Origin: Echinicola shivajiensis
GTDB lineage: Bacteria > Bacteroidota > Bacteroidia > Cytophagales > Cyclobacteriaceae
NCBI RefSeq assembly: GCF_018642165.1
Contig: NZ_JAHHZM010000004.1
Span: 62,001-126,000 of the forward strand
Length of the DNA: 64,000 nucleotides
Direction of reading: 5' to 3'
In this document: positions 9,230 to 18,132 of the stretch, piece by piece
How the letters are laid out: each line of letters begins with the position of its first letter
Numbering within the stretch: position 1 is the first letter of the stretch
Translations under genes and position numbers: made by a program
The notes under the pieces: model-generated
What the model saw: the letters and a program-made list of their open reading frames with translations, nothing else
Databases searched by the model: none
Told to the model about the DNA's origin: nothing

Positions 9230-10222
9230 TTATTGTTCCCGGTCTATAAGGGTTTGGGTAAGGTCTTTTAAGGCCGCCAACATTTCCTTATTTGAAATAT
9301 TAAGATCATCCAATTGGGCAAAGCCCAAGTCGAAATAGGAAGTCATTTTGGTTTCTGTAATATCCTTAATGCCTAGCTTATCATAGAGTGCAGTTATCTC
9401 CTTTACTTTTTCATCTTTATCAAAATCAGTTTTTGAAAGCCATTCTTCCAATTTGCCTTTATCTTCTCCCTTAGCTAATTCTTTAGCTTTTATCAGAAGG
9501 AAGGTCTTTTTATTGGCAATGATGTCTCCGCCTACTTGCTTGCCAAATTTTTCCTTGTCAGCATATACATCCAGTAAATCATCCTTAAGCTGGAAGCCAA
9601 TACCAATATTTACTCCAAAATCATAAAGGTGCTGACTATCTTCTTTGGATGCGCCGGCGAGTATGGCTCCAAATTGCAGGGCAAAACCCAAAAGGACAGC
9701 GGTCTTTTGGCGGATCATTTCAAGGTATTCTGATTCAGCTACCTCGTCCATGGTCTCAAAGTTCATGTCTCTCTGCTGACCTTCACAAACCTCTCTGGCA
9801 GTTTTGTTGAACAGCGTAAGGCAATTTCCCAATTTATCGGAAGGTACTTCAGATAAAATTTCATAGGCTTTTACCAACATGACATCACCTGAAAGTATGG
9901 CTGTATTGGTGTCCCATTTTTCATGGACCGTCTCCTTACCTCTTCTTAAGGGAGCTTCGTCCATGATGTCATCGTGCATCAAGGTGAAGTTGTGGAAAAC
10001 TTCCACCGCCATGGCAGGAGTTAGGGCATTTTGATAATCTTCTCTATACAGGGAATAAGCAAGCAGGGTCAATAAAGGTCTGATACGTTTTCCTCCTAAG
10101 CTCATAATATAAGAGATGGGCTCATATAGCTCTTTTGGGGAGTTGCCGTAAGAAAAATCTTGTAAGTGTTTTTCCAGTTTTATCAGTACCTCTTTAGTCA
10201 AGTTGGTTTTAATCGTTGTCAT
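9230..10222 (-). CDS. Polyprenyl (geranylgeranyl/farnesyl-type) diphosphate synthase
   Basis: A trans-isoprenyl diphosphate synthase of about 330 residues that condenses isopentenyl diphosphate onto allylic primers. The first Asp-rich motif (HDDIMDEAPLRRG, about residue 90) and the second (FQLKDDLLDVY, about 217) are intact, as is the substrate-binding GGKRIRPLL. I take the ATG at 10222 rather than a TTG two codons upstream; either start overlaps the end of rnr (by 14 nt from the ATG), indicating translational coupling. Chain length (C15 versus C20 or longer) cannot be decided reliably by eye. It sits between rnr and a rhomboid protease gene. Confidence 0.92.
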   Translation of the reverse strand: MTTIKTNLTKEVLIKLEKHLQDFSYGNSPKELYEPISYIMSLGGKRIRPLLTLLAYSLYREDYQNALTPAMAVEVFHNFTLMHDDIMDEAPLRRGKETVHEKWDTNTAILSGDVMLVKAYEILSEVPSDKLGNCLTLFNKTAREVCEGQQRDMNFETMDEVAESEYLEMIRQKTAVLLGFALQFGAILAGASKEDSQHLYDFGVNIGIGFQLKDDLLDVYADKEKFGKQVGGDIIANKKTFLLIKAKELAKGEDKGKLEEWLSKTDFDKDEKVKEITALYDKLGIKDITETKMTSYFDLGFAQLDDLNISNKEMLAALKDLTQTLIDREQ

Positions 10223-12383
10223 CTGCAAATTCCAAATCTATAGTTCTTCTATCAATATCCGTGTTTACGACGCGGACCTTCACTTGGTCTCCCAAAGTGA
10301 TCATTTTTTTGTTTTTTGACCCAATGAGACGCATGTTCTTCTCGTCAAATTCATAATAATCATCCCGCAAATCCTGCAGACGAATCATGCCCTCACATTT
10401 GGTCTCAGTAATTTCCACAAAGATACCCCATTCTGTGACACCTGAAATAATACCTTCATAAGCTTTGTCTTCAGCCAAGGACATAAACTCAACTTGCTTG
10501 TATTTGATAGAGGCCCTTTCAGCATCTGAGGCTCTTTTTTCCCTTTCAGACGAATGGATACATTTGTTTTCCCATTCTTCCTGATCAGGGGATTTACCAC
10601 CATCCAAATAATGTTGCAATAATCGATGAACCATCATATCAGGATACCTTCTTATAGGTGAGGTAAAATGGGTGTAATGCATAAATGCCAGTCCAAAGTG
10701 CCCCTTTGGCTCAGTGGTATATTTAGCTTTTGCCATACTTCTGATGGCCAATTGTTCCAAAAGGTTTTGTTCAGGTTTGCCCTCAATTTCCTTCATCAGC
10801 TTGTTTAAAGTAGAAGAAACATTGCTTTCGTCTCCAATATTAAGTTGATGGCCAAATTTCTTGGCAAAATTGGCGAAGGTTTCCAAACGCTCGAGGTCCG
10901 GGTAGTCGTGAGTACGATAAACGAAGGTGTCCTTTCCTTTGTTCTTTTTGAAAACAAATTCAGCTACTGCTTTATTGGCTAAGAGCATGTATTCTTCGAT
11001 CATTTTATGGATGTCCTTGCGCTCTTTGATGATAAGCCCTAAAGGTATGCCTTTTTCGTTCAAGTTGAATTTCACCTCAACGGTCTCAAAGTTTATCGCC
11101 CCATGGGTAAATCGTCTTTTTCTGACTTTTTTGGCAATATCATTTAGCAGTGTGAGTTCTTTATAGAAATCCCCTGACTGATTATCAATATTTTCTTGAG
11201 CTTCCTCATAAGCAAATCTTCTGTCAGAGTGAATGATGGTTCTACCTATCCACTGATTTAGTATGTCCCCATTTTGGTTTATCTCAAAAACACAGGAGAA
11301 GGTCAGCTTATCTTCGTTTGGTCTGAGGGAACAAAGCCCATTACTTAACCTTTCTGGAAGCATGGGAATGGTCCTGTCCACTAGGTATACCGAGGTGGCC
11401 CTGTCGTAAGCTTCTTTTTCTAAGAGGGTCTTTGGTTTGACATAGTGGGTAACGTCAGCAATATGAACTCCCAATTCAATATTTCCATTTTCCAAAGCCC
11501 GGTAAGAGATGGCGTCATCAAAATCCTTTGCATCAACAGGATCAATAGTAAAAGTGGTTACCTCCCTGAAGTCTTTTCTTAGCTTGATTTCTGATTTTGT
11601 GATTTCTTCTGGTATGGCATCGGCTGCTGCTTCCACTTCTTCTGGGTATTCAAAAGGAAGTCCAAATTCCGCCATGATGGAGTGGATTTCTACTTCATGT
11701 TCTCCAGCTTTACCCAATACTTGGGTGATGATACCAGTTGGGTTTTTATCGTCCTCTCTCCATTCGGTCATTTTTACCACTACCTTTTGGTTGTGTTCTG
11801 CACCTTTGAGGTCGCTTTTTCGGATAAAAATGTCGTGGTGCATTTTTTTGAAATCAGGCACCACAAAGGCAAACCTTGGGGAAATTTCCACTTTTCCAAC
11901 AAACTCTTCTCTGGCCCTAGTAACGATCTCAAGTACTTTGCCCTCGCGTTTTTGACCATGGCGCTTATTAGGGTAAACCATTACTCTTACCTTGTCATCA
12001 TCTAAGGCATTTTTCATGTCCCCAGCTTTCACCATAATGTCCTCTTCTTGTTCTCCTTTGTTGTCAGGGACGATGAATGCAAATCGAGGATTGACATAAT
12101 CCACAGTGCCTACTATAAAGTCAGGTTCTTTTGTGGAGGAATAATGATTCCTTGGGTTCTTTGAAACGGAACCTCCATCAACTAATTTATTCAATACAGG
12201 TTCGACGCCTCCTTTTGCGACGGCATCCCTGATGGCTAGTTTTTTAATAATCTGTTTTGAGGAAAATTCTTCTCCAAAATGGTTATCTAAAAAGTTAAGG
12301 ATGCGCTCTGCCAGTTGGGCAGAATTCGTAAACTTGCCTCCTTGCTTTTTCCCTCGTGAATGTTTTTTTGATCTTTTGCTCAT
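10209..12383 (-). CDS. rnr: Ribonuclease R (3'-5' exoribonuclease)
   Basis: The 724-residue protein has the RNase R layout: a basic N-terminus, a winged-helix region (about 20-75), two cold-shock OB domains, the RNB catalytic domain, and a C-terminal S1 domain (about 640-720). The RNB active-site Asp cluster is visible in TIDPVDAKDFDDAIS, followed by LGVHIADVTHYV and HYTHFTSPIRRYPDM. It degrades structured RNA and takes part in rRNA and mRNA turnover. It is the first gene of a minus-strand operon whose second gene overlaps it. About 160 nt upstream separate it from the exonuclease gene. Confidence 0.97.
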   Translation of the reverse strand: MSKRSKKHSRGKKQGGKFTNSAQLAERILNFLDNHFGEEFSSKQIIKKLAIRDAVAKGGVEPVLNKLVDGGSVSKNPRNHYSSTKEPDFIVGTVDYVNPRFAFIVPDNKGEQEEDIMVKAGDMKNALDDDKVRVMVYPNKRHGQKREGKVLEIVTRAREEFVGKVEISPRFAFVVPDFKKMHHDIFIRKSDLKGAEHNQKVVVKMTEWREDDKNPTGIITQVLGKAGEHEVEIHSIMAEFGLPFEYPEEVEAAADAIPEEITKSEIKLRKDFREVTTFTIDPVDAKDFDDAISYRALENGNIELGVHIADVTHYVKPKTLLEKEAYDRATSVYLVDRTIPMLPERLSNGLCSLRPNEDKLTFSCVFEINQNGDILNQWIGRTIIHSDRRFAYEEAQENIDNQSGDFYKELTLLNDIAKKVRKRRFTHGAINFETVEVKFNLNEKGIPLGLIIKERKDIHKMIEEYMLLANKAVAEFVFKKNKGKDTFVYRTHDYPDLERLETFANFAKKFGHQLNIGDESNVSSTLNKLMKEIEGKPEQNLLEQLAIRSMAKAKYTTEPKGHFGLAFMHYTHFTSPIRRYPDMMVHRLLQHYLDGGKSPDQEEWENKCIHSSEREKRASDAERASIKYKQVEFMSLAEDKAYEGIISGVTEWGIFVEITETKCEGMIRLQDLRDDYYEFDEKNMRLIGSKNKKMITLGDQVKVRVVNTDIDRRTIDLEFADDND

Positions 12384-12544
12384 AAAAATTTAATGTTTTT
12401 TCCTGCAGCCTGAATGCTGCTGGTAATTTTTTTTAATGTGTGGGTTTTGGGTGATTGATTTTCATGCTTTAGTCAGGCTTTCCGCAGTTTTCCTAATAAT
12501 ACAATTTAAAAACTGATTGGGTTTACAAAGTAACCTAAAACTTA

Positions 12545-13285
12545 TCAATTGATTTTCTGATTTTCATCTAAGTTGATGATTTTTATATCCATTTGACTTG
12601 GTAAGCCCTGATATGCTAAATAAATCCTAGCGGTCACCTCTACATCTTTCAAGCAATATTTTCTGATACTTGGTAGGTCTTCATGGTGATAATAATACAT
12701 ATTGACTTCAGCTCCAGTGATATCGTCCTTGGAGCTTGGAATATCAAACAACGTGGCTAAAAGCTCTAGACGAGTGTAGTGCTTGTAATCACCGAATTTC
12801 CAAAGTTCCAAAGTGTCCATATGATGAATCTCCCATGGCTTTTTTCCGGCCATTTGAAGAACATCTGGAAGCGGGATTCGGTTCACCAGCATCCTTCGGC
12901 ATAAATAGGGAAAGTCAAACTCCTTCCCATTATGGGCACAAAGGGTCCACTGCCTTTTTTCAAGAATTTCCCTGAAATTCAATAGTGTATCATGTTCCAA
13001 TTTCTCCGCTATGGACTTTGTCCTAAACTGAAGCTGTTCATTTTCGGGGTCGTATTGGAAGTAGCCCATTCCTATACAGGCTACTTTGCCAAATTCTGCA
13101 TAAATCCCTGCTTTTTCTAAGTAAAGTTCTTCAGGAGTGAGGTCTTCCCTTATCTCCAAAAAGGAAGATTTTTTCAGCCATTCTTCCTTAAGTCTTTCTG
13201 GAAGTTCATGTAAGGATGCTGCGCCGGACACGGTTTCTATGTCCAAAAAAAGGATGTCCCTAAGATCACTCAAAAAGTCTGCCAT
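12545..13285 (-). CDS. Predicted 3'-5' exonuclease, PolB-exonuclease-like (DEDDy fold)
   Basis: This 246-residue protein resembles the free-standing exonuclease domain related to DNA polymerase B. The DEDD-type metal ligands can be followed: ILFLDIETV (Exo I, about residue 16), LCAHNGKEFDFPYL (Exo II, about 118) and a Tyr-containing YCLKDVEVTARIY (Exo III, about 212). Its gene is 6 nt downstream of a small conserved-looking protein and in line with lipB, so the three probably form one transcript. Its substrate (DNA or RNA) and cellular role are unknown. Confidence 0.85.
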   Translation of the reverse strand: MADFLSDLRDILFLDIETVSGAASLHELPERLKEEWLKKSSFLEIREDLTPEELYLEKAGIYAEFGKVACIGMGYFQYDPENEQLQFRTKSIAEKLEHDTLLNFREILEKRQWTLCAHNGKEFDFPYLCRRMLVNRIPLPDVLQMAGKKPWEIHHMDTLELWKFGDYKHYTRLELLATLFDIPSSKDDITGAEVNMYYYHHEDLPSIRKYCLKDVEVTARIYLAYQGLPSQMDIKIINLDENQKIN

Positions 13286-13291
13286 AGGCCT

Positions 13292-13693
13292 TTAAGGATG
13301 TAAAACGCCCTCAAGGTCCAGGTCAGGAATGTATTGAATATTGCTTTGATCCATACTGCCCTCTACGAAGACGAATTTTTTGTCAAATATCTGATCTAAG
13401 ATATAATAACTTACCCAGAATTCATTGTTGAGAGAGAACAAATTTGGGTCAATAGGTTCAACTTTTGCTATGCTTTGTGGTCCCAATTCCTCTATCATAT
13501 GCCTTAGGGTAGAAGTCTTTTTTTCTTCTCCATTGATGGTGCCATAACCTTTAGAAGTAATCATCAGGTTTTTTAATTCGATCATGTTCAGATTGATGAT
13601 ATATACGCCCCATTCAGTTTGGCCATTTACTTCTTCTTTTGCTATAGCGAGCTTCACTCCCGTAACAGGGTGAAAGTTGATGTCTTTTTTCAT
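13292..13693 (-). CDS. Conserved-looking hypothetical protein, 133 aa, in the lipB operon
   Basis: I do not recognise a domain here. The protein is small and soluble, without a signal peptide or membrane segment. It starts MKKDINFHPVTGVKLAIAKE and is mixed alpha/beta in character. An ATG start and close packing (40 nt after lipB, 6 nt before the exonuclease) with normal codon use support a real gene. Its position suggests co-expression with lipoate attachment and the PolB-like exonuclease, but no function follows from that. Confidence 0.8.
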   Translation of the reverse strand: MKKDINFHPVTGVKLAIAKEEVNGQTEWGVYIINLNMIELKNLMITSKGYGTINGEEKKTSTLRHMIEELGPQSIAKVEPIDPNLFSLNNEFWVSYYILDQIFDKKFVFVEGSMDQSNIQYIPDLDLEGVLHP

Positions 13694-13733
13694 TTCTATG
13701 TTTTCTTAATCTTAGTTTAAAGAGTCGGTACCG

Positions 13734-14459
13734 TCAGTCCTCCCATTCCATTTCAAAAAGTTTAGCAATATGATTTTTTACTTTTTCCTTAACCCCGGCT
13801 TCATCCACCGCTTTTCCCAGTTCCAGATGCATGGAAGTGACTGCCTTGTCCGAAATGCCACAAGGAACAATATTGTTGAAATATGATAAGTCAGCATTTA
13901 CATTAAAGGCAAAGCCGTGCATGGTCACCCAGCGACTGGATTTCACTCCAAGTGCACATATTTTTCTAGGGTTTTCCTGTTTTTCATGATCCAGCCATAC
14001 ACCTGTCAACCCTTCAATTCTTCCTGCCGTAATTCCGTAATCCGCTAGGGTCAATATAATGGCCTCTTCTAAATAACGGAGATATTTATGAATGTCAGTA
14101 AAGAAATTATCCAGGTCCAATAGAGGGTAGCCGACCAATTGTCCGGGTCCGTGATAGGTGATGTCCCCACCTCTGTTGATCTTGTAGAAGGTGGCATTCT
14201 TTTCAGCTAGTGAATTCTCATCCAGTAACAAATGAGAAAGCTCACCACTTTTCCCCAAAGTGTATACATGAGGATGCTCTACAAATAATAGGTAATTGGG
14301 AGTGACCTGTTGATGTTCAGGTCCATTTTTACGGTTTTGGATTTTTAAGGCAACCGTGTCCGCAAAAAGTTCCTCTTGATAATCCCAGGTTTCTTTGTAA
14401 TCTTTTTGCCCTAGGTCTATAAATTTTACTTTTTTATTGATAATTTGATTCACTGTCAA
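13734..14459 (-). CDS. lipB: Octanoyltransferase (lipoyl synthesis)
   Basis: LipB transfers octanoate from acyl carrier protein to lipoyl domains of 2-oxoacid dehydrogenases. All signatures are present: RGGDITYHGPGQLVGYPLLD (about 80-100), KICALGVKSSRWVTMHGFAF with the catalytic Lys (about 155), and the catalytic Cys in NIVPCGI (about 180). Length of about 240 is normal. The start is uncertain: the longest form uses TTG at 14459 and a GTG lies two codons later; there is no nearby ATG and no clear Shine-Dalgarno sequence. It heads a three-gene minus-strand group and is divergent from yraN. Confidence 0.94.
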   Translation of the reverse strand: MTVNQIINKKVKFIDLGQKDYKETWDYQEELFADTVALKIQNRKNGPEHQQVTPNYLLFVEHPHVYTLGKSGELSHLLLDENSLAEKNATFYKINRGGDITYHGPGQLVGYPLLDLDNFFTDIHKYLRYLEEAIILTLADYGITAGRIEGLTGVWLDHEKQENPRKICALGVKSSRWVTMHGFAFNVNADLSYFNNIVPCGISDKAVTSMHLELGKAVDEAGVKEKVKNHIAKLFEMEWED

Positions 14460-14564
14460 GGCTTTAGATATTGGTCCTAGGTAACACCAGTTTTGGTGTT
14501 TGGGTTCTTTTTTTGAGGTTTCTGAATTCCTTTCCCTTCATTATTCTACTAAGGAGGAGAATTT

Positions 14565-14948
14565 TTGTCAAAATTAATAAAATATTTGGTGATGGCACAG
14601 CATAATGACACAGGCCGCGATGCCGAAAAGTTGGCCGCTGATTTTTTGGTGTCCAAGGGCTATATGGTGAAGGAGCGTAACTACCGACACAAATACGCTG
14701 AGATTGATTTAATAATGGAATTTAAAGGGCTGCTTATTTTTGTGGAGGTAAAGTTCCGTAGTGGAACGGGCTATGGCTATGCCGAGGAATTTGTGGATTA
14801 TCGTAAGCGCCAATTGATTTTAAGGGCGGCTGACCATTATATCTATGAAATTAACTGGCACAGAGATATCCGATTTGATATTGTGGGGGTGTACAGAGAT
14901 AAGGAAGGTGTAATTCGGTATAAGCATTTTGAAGATGCATTTTATTGA
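14565..14948 (+). CDS. yraN: YraN/UPF0102 family endonuclease-like protein
   Basis: This 127-residue protein belongs to UPF0102, a restriction-endonuclease-like fold. The nuclease-type motif AEIDLIMEFKGLLIFVEVKFR (the E/D...EVK pattern, about residues 45-65) and the N-terminal GRDAEKLAADFL helix are visible. Start choice: a strong Shine-Dalgarno-like AAGGAGG at 14551-14557 lies 7 nt before a TTG at 14565, which is unusual in this phylum and supports that codon. An ATG nine codons later (14592) gives the length usual for the family. Function is not firmly known; links to recombination or repair have been suggested for the family. Confidence 0.88.
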   Translation: MSKLIKYLVMAQHNDTGRDAEKLAADFLVSKGYMVKERNYRHKYAEIDLIMEFKGLLIFVEVKFRSGTGYGYAEEFVDYRKRQLILRAADHYIYEINWHRDIRFDIVGVYRDKEGVIRYKHFEDAFY

Positions 14949-14957
14949 TCCTTAATG

Positions 14958-15815
14958 CTAAAGACTCCTCGGGTTTCGATAGATCAAAGCTCCATTTTGA
15001 TCCCACTCTGATTTAATATAGGGTAAAAATCCTTTGGTAAAAGGTTTTTCCTGATATTGGATTTCCCTTTTTCGAATGGTTTTTCCTCCTTGGGTATTCC
15101 AATATTCAGTCCAGAGACCGACCTTTTCTCCATAGTGGTATTCACCTTTCACTGCTAATTGTCCATTTTCATAAAAATGGAAAAAGTTCCCCTCTTTTAA
15201 ATCGTACTCAATAGGGATGACTTTCTCTAGCTTTTGTTGTTTTTGGTTATAATAGCTTACCCTAGAGTCTTTGGGCCAGCCTTCATAATAATGGGACTTA
15301 TCCGTTAGGATGTTTTTGCTGTTGAAGCTCATCCAGCGTCCATGCTTTGTGCCAAAATAATACATTCCCGTTTCTACGACTTCCTCATCTATGCGTTTTT
15401 CATAGGGGCCATGCAGCAAGTAACCTCTGTTTGGGTCAAAGCCAGAAGTTCTGATAACTTTATCGCCAGTGTCTAACCAGTAAACATCTCGAATATAAGG
15501 ATCTACTTCTTTGTTGCGTAGGGTATAATTAAATAATTGATACTGGGTTTTACCCTTGATTTCTGTTCTCAAAAATGATTTTCGGGTCTTTTCCCCAAAG
15601 TATACGTTTTTGCTTCTTTTCTTTTTCTCCTTTTTCTTTTCTTCCTTTCTTTGGGTGTCGTCAAAAAGCAAAATAGGCGCATTGCTTGGCAATAGTTCAT
15701 CTACGATCACGCCAGAAGTGTCCTTTGGAGTAATGGCAGTAAGTGAATCAAAGCTTTGCGCATTTGAGATCCCAACAAAACCTGAAAGTCCGATGCCTAG
15801 TAATATCTTTTTCAT
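14958..15815 (-). CDS. Exported MORN-repeat-like protein
   Basis: This 285-residue protein has a signal peptide ending near GISNAQS. After a Lys-rich linker (EEKKKEKKKRSKN), the C-terminal two-thirds contain repeats of the antitoxin-YwqK/MORN type: TKHGRWMSFNSKN, GNFFHFYENGQLAVKGEYHYGEKVGLWTEYW in pieces, and EWDQNGALIY. Such repeats form beta-strand ribbons and are common in exported Bacteroidota proteins of unknown role. The stop lies 9 nt from the converging yraN stop. No enzyme motif is seen. Confidence 0.8.
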   Translation of the reverse strand: MKKILLGIGLSGFVGISNAQSFDSLTAITPKDTSGVIVDELLPSNAPILLFDDTQRKEEKKKEKKKRSKNVYFGEKTRKSFLRTEIKGKTQYQLFNYTLRNKEVDPYIRDVYWLDTGDKVIRTSGFDPNRGYLLHGPYEKRIDEEVVETGMYYFGTKHGRWMSFNSKNILTDKSHYYEGWPKDSRVSYYNQKQQKLEKVIPIEYDLKEGNFFHFYENGQLAVKGEYHYGEKVGLWTEYWNTQGGKTIRKREIQYQEKPFTKGFLPYIKSEWDQNGALIYRNPRSL

Positions 15816-15895
15816 AGCTTAATCAAGACAAACTAATGAAGATTTTCTATCAAAACGAATTTATCTAAAGAATATGTGCTCTAAATAATCGAAAG

Positions 15896-15928
15896 GTTTA
15901 GAATTAACAAGCATAATCCTTAATTTTG
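15896..15928 (+). promoter_or_regulatory. Bacteroidota-type promoter for the aspartate aminotransferase gene
   Basis: TAATTTTG at 15921-15928 matches the phylum's -7 consensus TAnnTTTG. A GTTTA-type -33 element sits about 20 nt upstream. The predicted start near 15935 gives a leader of about 100 nt before the ATG at 16039. Confidence 0.5.
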
Positions 15929-16038
15929 CCCAGTTATTATTGAAGACAGCTAAAAAATGCCGAAAAGAAAAAGCAAGGAAGCAATTTTTAGAAAGTTTTC
16001 AATTTAAATCTGACCATAGAATAAACAATTATAAAGCA

Positions 16039-17241
16039 ATGAGCAGTATCTTATCAGACCGTATTAACAATATGGAAGAGTCAGCTACGCTGGCAATGGC
16101 CAAAAAAGCCCGTGAGCTTAAAGGTCAAGGAATTGACATTATCAGTTTGAGCTTGGGAGAGCCTGACTTCAAAACCCCACAACATGTTCAGGATGCCGCC
16201 AAGGCAGCCATTGATGAGGGAAAATACTTTTCTTACCCACCAGTAGCAGGGTATCAGGACCTGAGAGAGGCGATTGCTAAAAAGCTACAAGTTGAGAACA
16301 AAATCACTGAAGCTAAGGCAGAAAATATTGTGCTTTCTACAGGTGCAAAGCATTCAATTGCCAATATATTCATGTGCTTGTTGAATGAAGGCGATGAAGT
16401 AGTGATTTTCTCTCCATATTGGGTGAGCTACGCTGAAATCATCAAATTGGCAGGTGGTGTGCCTGTATTGATTGAAGGTACTTTGGAAAATAACTTCAAA
16501 GCAACTGCTGCACAGTTAGAAGAAGCCATCACTGATAAAACCAAAGCCGTAATCTATTCTTCTCCTTGTAATCCTACTGGTTCAGTATTTAGTAAGGAAG
16601 AGTTGGAAGCTATCGCAGAAGTAGTGAAGAAGCATGATGATGTTTATGTGATAGCCGATGAGATTTATGAATTGATCAATTTCACAGGACAGCATGCAAG
16701 TATGGCCGCACTTGATGGTATGTATGATAGAACTATCACAGTGAATGGATTCTCTAAAGGTTATGCAATGACTGGATGGAGAGTAGGGTATATCTGTGCG
16801 CCTCTTTTCATTGCTAAGGCATGTGAGAAAATTCAAGGTCAGTTCACTTCGGGTGGTACTGGTATCGCTCAAAGAGCTGCTTTGGCGGCAATCACTGGTG
16901 ACCAGACTCCATCTAAGGAAATGGAAAAAGCTTATCATGACAGAAGGGCCCTTGTTTTGGATTTGTTGAGAGACATTCCGGGAATCAAGACGCATGTTCC
17001 TGAAGGAGCATTCTATTTCTTCCCTGATGTAACTGCTTTCTTCGGTAAGTCAGTTGGTGATCAAAAAATTGAAAATGCAGATGATTTCTGCTTATATATC
17101 TTGAATGATGCTCACGTATCATTGGTTACTGGAGCTGCTTTTGGTGCTCCAAACTGTGTGAGACTTTCTTATGCTGCTTCTGAAGCTGAGTTGAAAGAAG
17201 CTTTGAAGCGTATCAAAGATGCTGTAGCTAAATTAAGCTAA
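16039..17241 (+). CDS. Aspartate aminotransferase, class I/II PLP-dependent
   Basis: From the ATG at 16039 the protein has 400 residues, the normal size; an upstream TTG at 15940 would add 33 unlike-family residues and lies in the predicted leader. It swaps amino groups between aspartate and oxaloacetate or 2-oxoglutarate using pyridoxal phosphate. Signatures: SLSLGEPDF near the N-terminus, SSPCNPTGSVFS, YVIADEIYE, and the PLP-binding Lys240 in NGFSKGYAMTGWRVGY. The gene is monocistronic, with its own promoter upstream and a strong terminator just after the stop. Confidence 0.95.
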   Translation: MSSILSDRINNMEESATLAMAKKARELKGQGIDIISLSLGEPDFKTPQHVQDAAKAAIDEGKYFSYPPVAGYQDLREAIAKKLQVENKITEAKAENIVLSTGAKHSIANIFMCLLNEGDEVVIFSPYWVSYAEIIKLAGGVPVLIEGTLENNFKATAAQLEEAITDKTKAVIYSSPCNPTGSVFSKEELEAIAEVVKKHDDVYVIADEIYELINFTGQHASMAALDGMYDRTITVNGFSKGYAMTGWRVGYICAPLFIAKACEKIQGQFTSGGTGIAQRAALAAITGDQTPSKEMEKAYHDRRALVLDLLRDIPGIKTHVPEGAFYFFPDVTAFFGKSVGDQKIENADDFCLYILNDAHVSLVTGAAFGAPNCVRLSYAASEAELKEALKRIKDAVAKLS

Positions 17242-17258
17242 TTCATAACATATAGTGG

Positions 17259-17304
17259 AAGAGCTTGCTTGGGGACCAGTGCCCCGGCAAGCTCTTTTCT
17301 CTTT
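17259..17304 (+). terminator. Intrinsic terminator after aspartate aminotransferase
   Basis: A perfect 10-bp inverted repeat, AAGAGCTTGC (17259-17268) and GCAAGCTCTT (17287-17296), has a further GGGG/CCCC pairing inside and is followed by a T-rich tract. It lies between the stop at 17241 and the ATG at 17318, so the glycosyltransferase gene likely needs its own signal or read-through. Confidence 0.85.
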
Positions 17305-17317
17305 AATCCCTCCAATT

Positions 17318-18028
17318 ATGGCTCAAGTACTTGTCATCACTCCCGTGAAAAATTCCATTGAAACTACCTTGGAAACCGCTGAAGCTATCCAGGCATCAAC
17401 CGTTTCTGTGGAGCATAAGATTTACAATGATTTCAGTACTGCAGAGACCAAGTCTGAGTTGGATAAGAAAGCTTCCAAGGTAGGTTATACCGTTTTGCAT
17501 TTGGAGGATGTAACAGATACTCCCTCTCCCAATTATAAATTGGTGCTTCAAATGGCCCAAAAGGAGGCAATTGAAAAGGGGCTGCCTCTCTTGGTAGTTG
17601 AATCGGATGTTACCGTGGAGAAGGATACGATAGCCAAAATGCTTGATTTTTACCAGCAACATAAGGATGTAGGACTTGTTGGGGCAATTACTGTAGGCTA
17701 TGATAAAAAGGTGAATTTTCCCTATTTGAAGTTCAAGGATGTTAGGGAAGATGTTATAGATACCAAGAGAAGCCTTAGTTTTTGTTGTACTTTATTTAGT
17801 AAGGAGTTTTTAGCAGCGTATGATTTTATGGAATTGGATGATGCCAAAGACTGGTATGATACCTTTATCTCCAAGAAAGCCATAGAGCTTGGGTATAAAA
17901 ACTTTGTCTTGATGAATGTTCCAGTATTACATAAACCTCATGGGAGTAGGCCCTGGAAACAGCTCAAGTATAAAAATCCTTTAAAATATTATTTCTTAAA
18001 ATTCTGGAAGGGGCTGGATAAGATTTAA
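17318..18028 (+). CDS. Glycosyltransferase family 2-like protein
   Basis: From the ATG at 17318 the protein has 236 residues; a GTG-type start at 17255 would run through the terminator hairpin and is rejected. The N-terminus (MAQVLVITPVKNSIETTLET) resembles the Rossmann-like nucleotide-sugar region of GT-A enzymes, and LLVVESDVTVEKDTI carries an acidic pair where a DxD-type motif would be. A Cys pair (SFCCTLF) and a basic C-terminus (KPHGSRPWKQLKYKN) suggest membrane association. Acceptor and donor are unknown. It faces another glycosyltransferase gene (18133-18921) tail to tail. Confidence 0.65.
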   Translation: MAQVLVITPVKNSIETTLETAEAIQASTVSVEHKIYNDFSTAETKSELDKKASKVGYTVLHLEDVTDTPSPNYKLVLQMAQKEAIEKGLPLLVVESDVTVEKDTIAKMLDFYQQHKDVGLVGAITVGYDKKVNFPYLKFKDVREDVIDTKRSLSFCCTLFSKEFLAAYDFMELDDAKDWYDTFISKKAIELGYKNFVLMNVPVLHKPHGSRPWKQLKYKNPLKYYFLKFWKGLDKI

Positions 18029-18132
18029 TAGTTGTAAAAATGTAGCTGCTTATCAGCTAGGAAAAACTACAGTGTAGCCACTCCTTAATCTAAAAGTAAT
18101 TTTGTACTAAATTATTGAACGAAGAAGTTGGT

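Noticed and set aside
11509-12005. Long plus-strand frames inside rnr
   Set aside because: Shadows of the rnr reading frame; no start context or domain.
18043-18059. TAGCTG-CTTAT-CAGCTA hairpin between the two glycosyltransferase genes
   Set aside because: Only 6 bp and not followed by a T-run in either direction, so not supported as a terminator.
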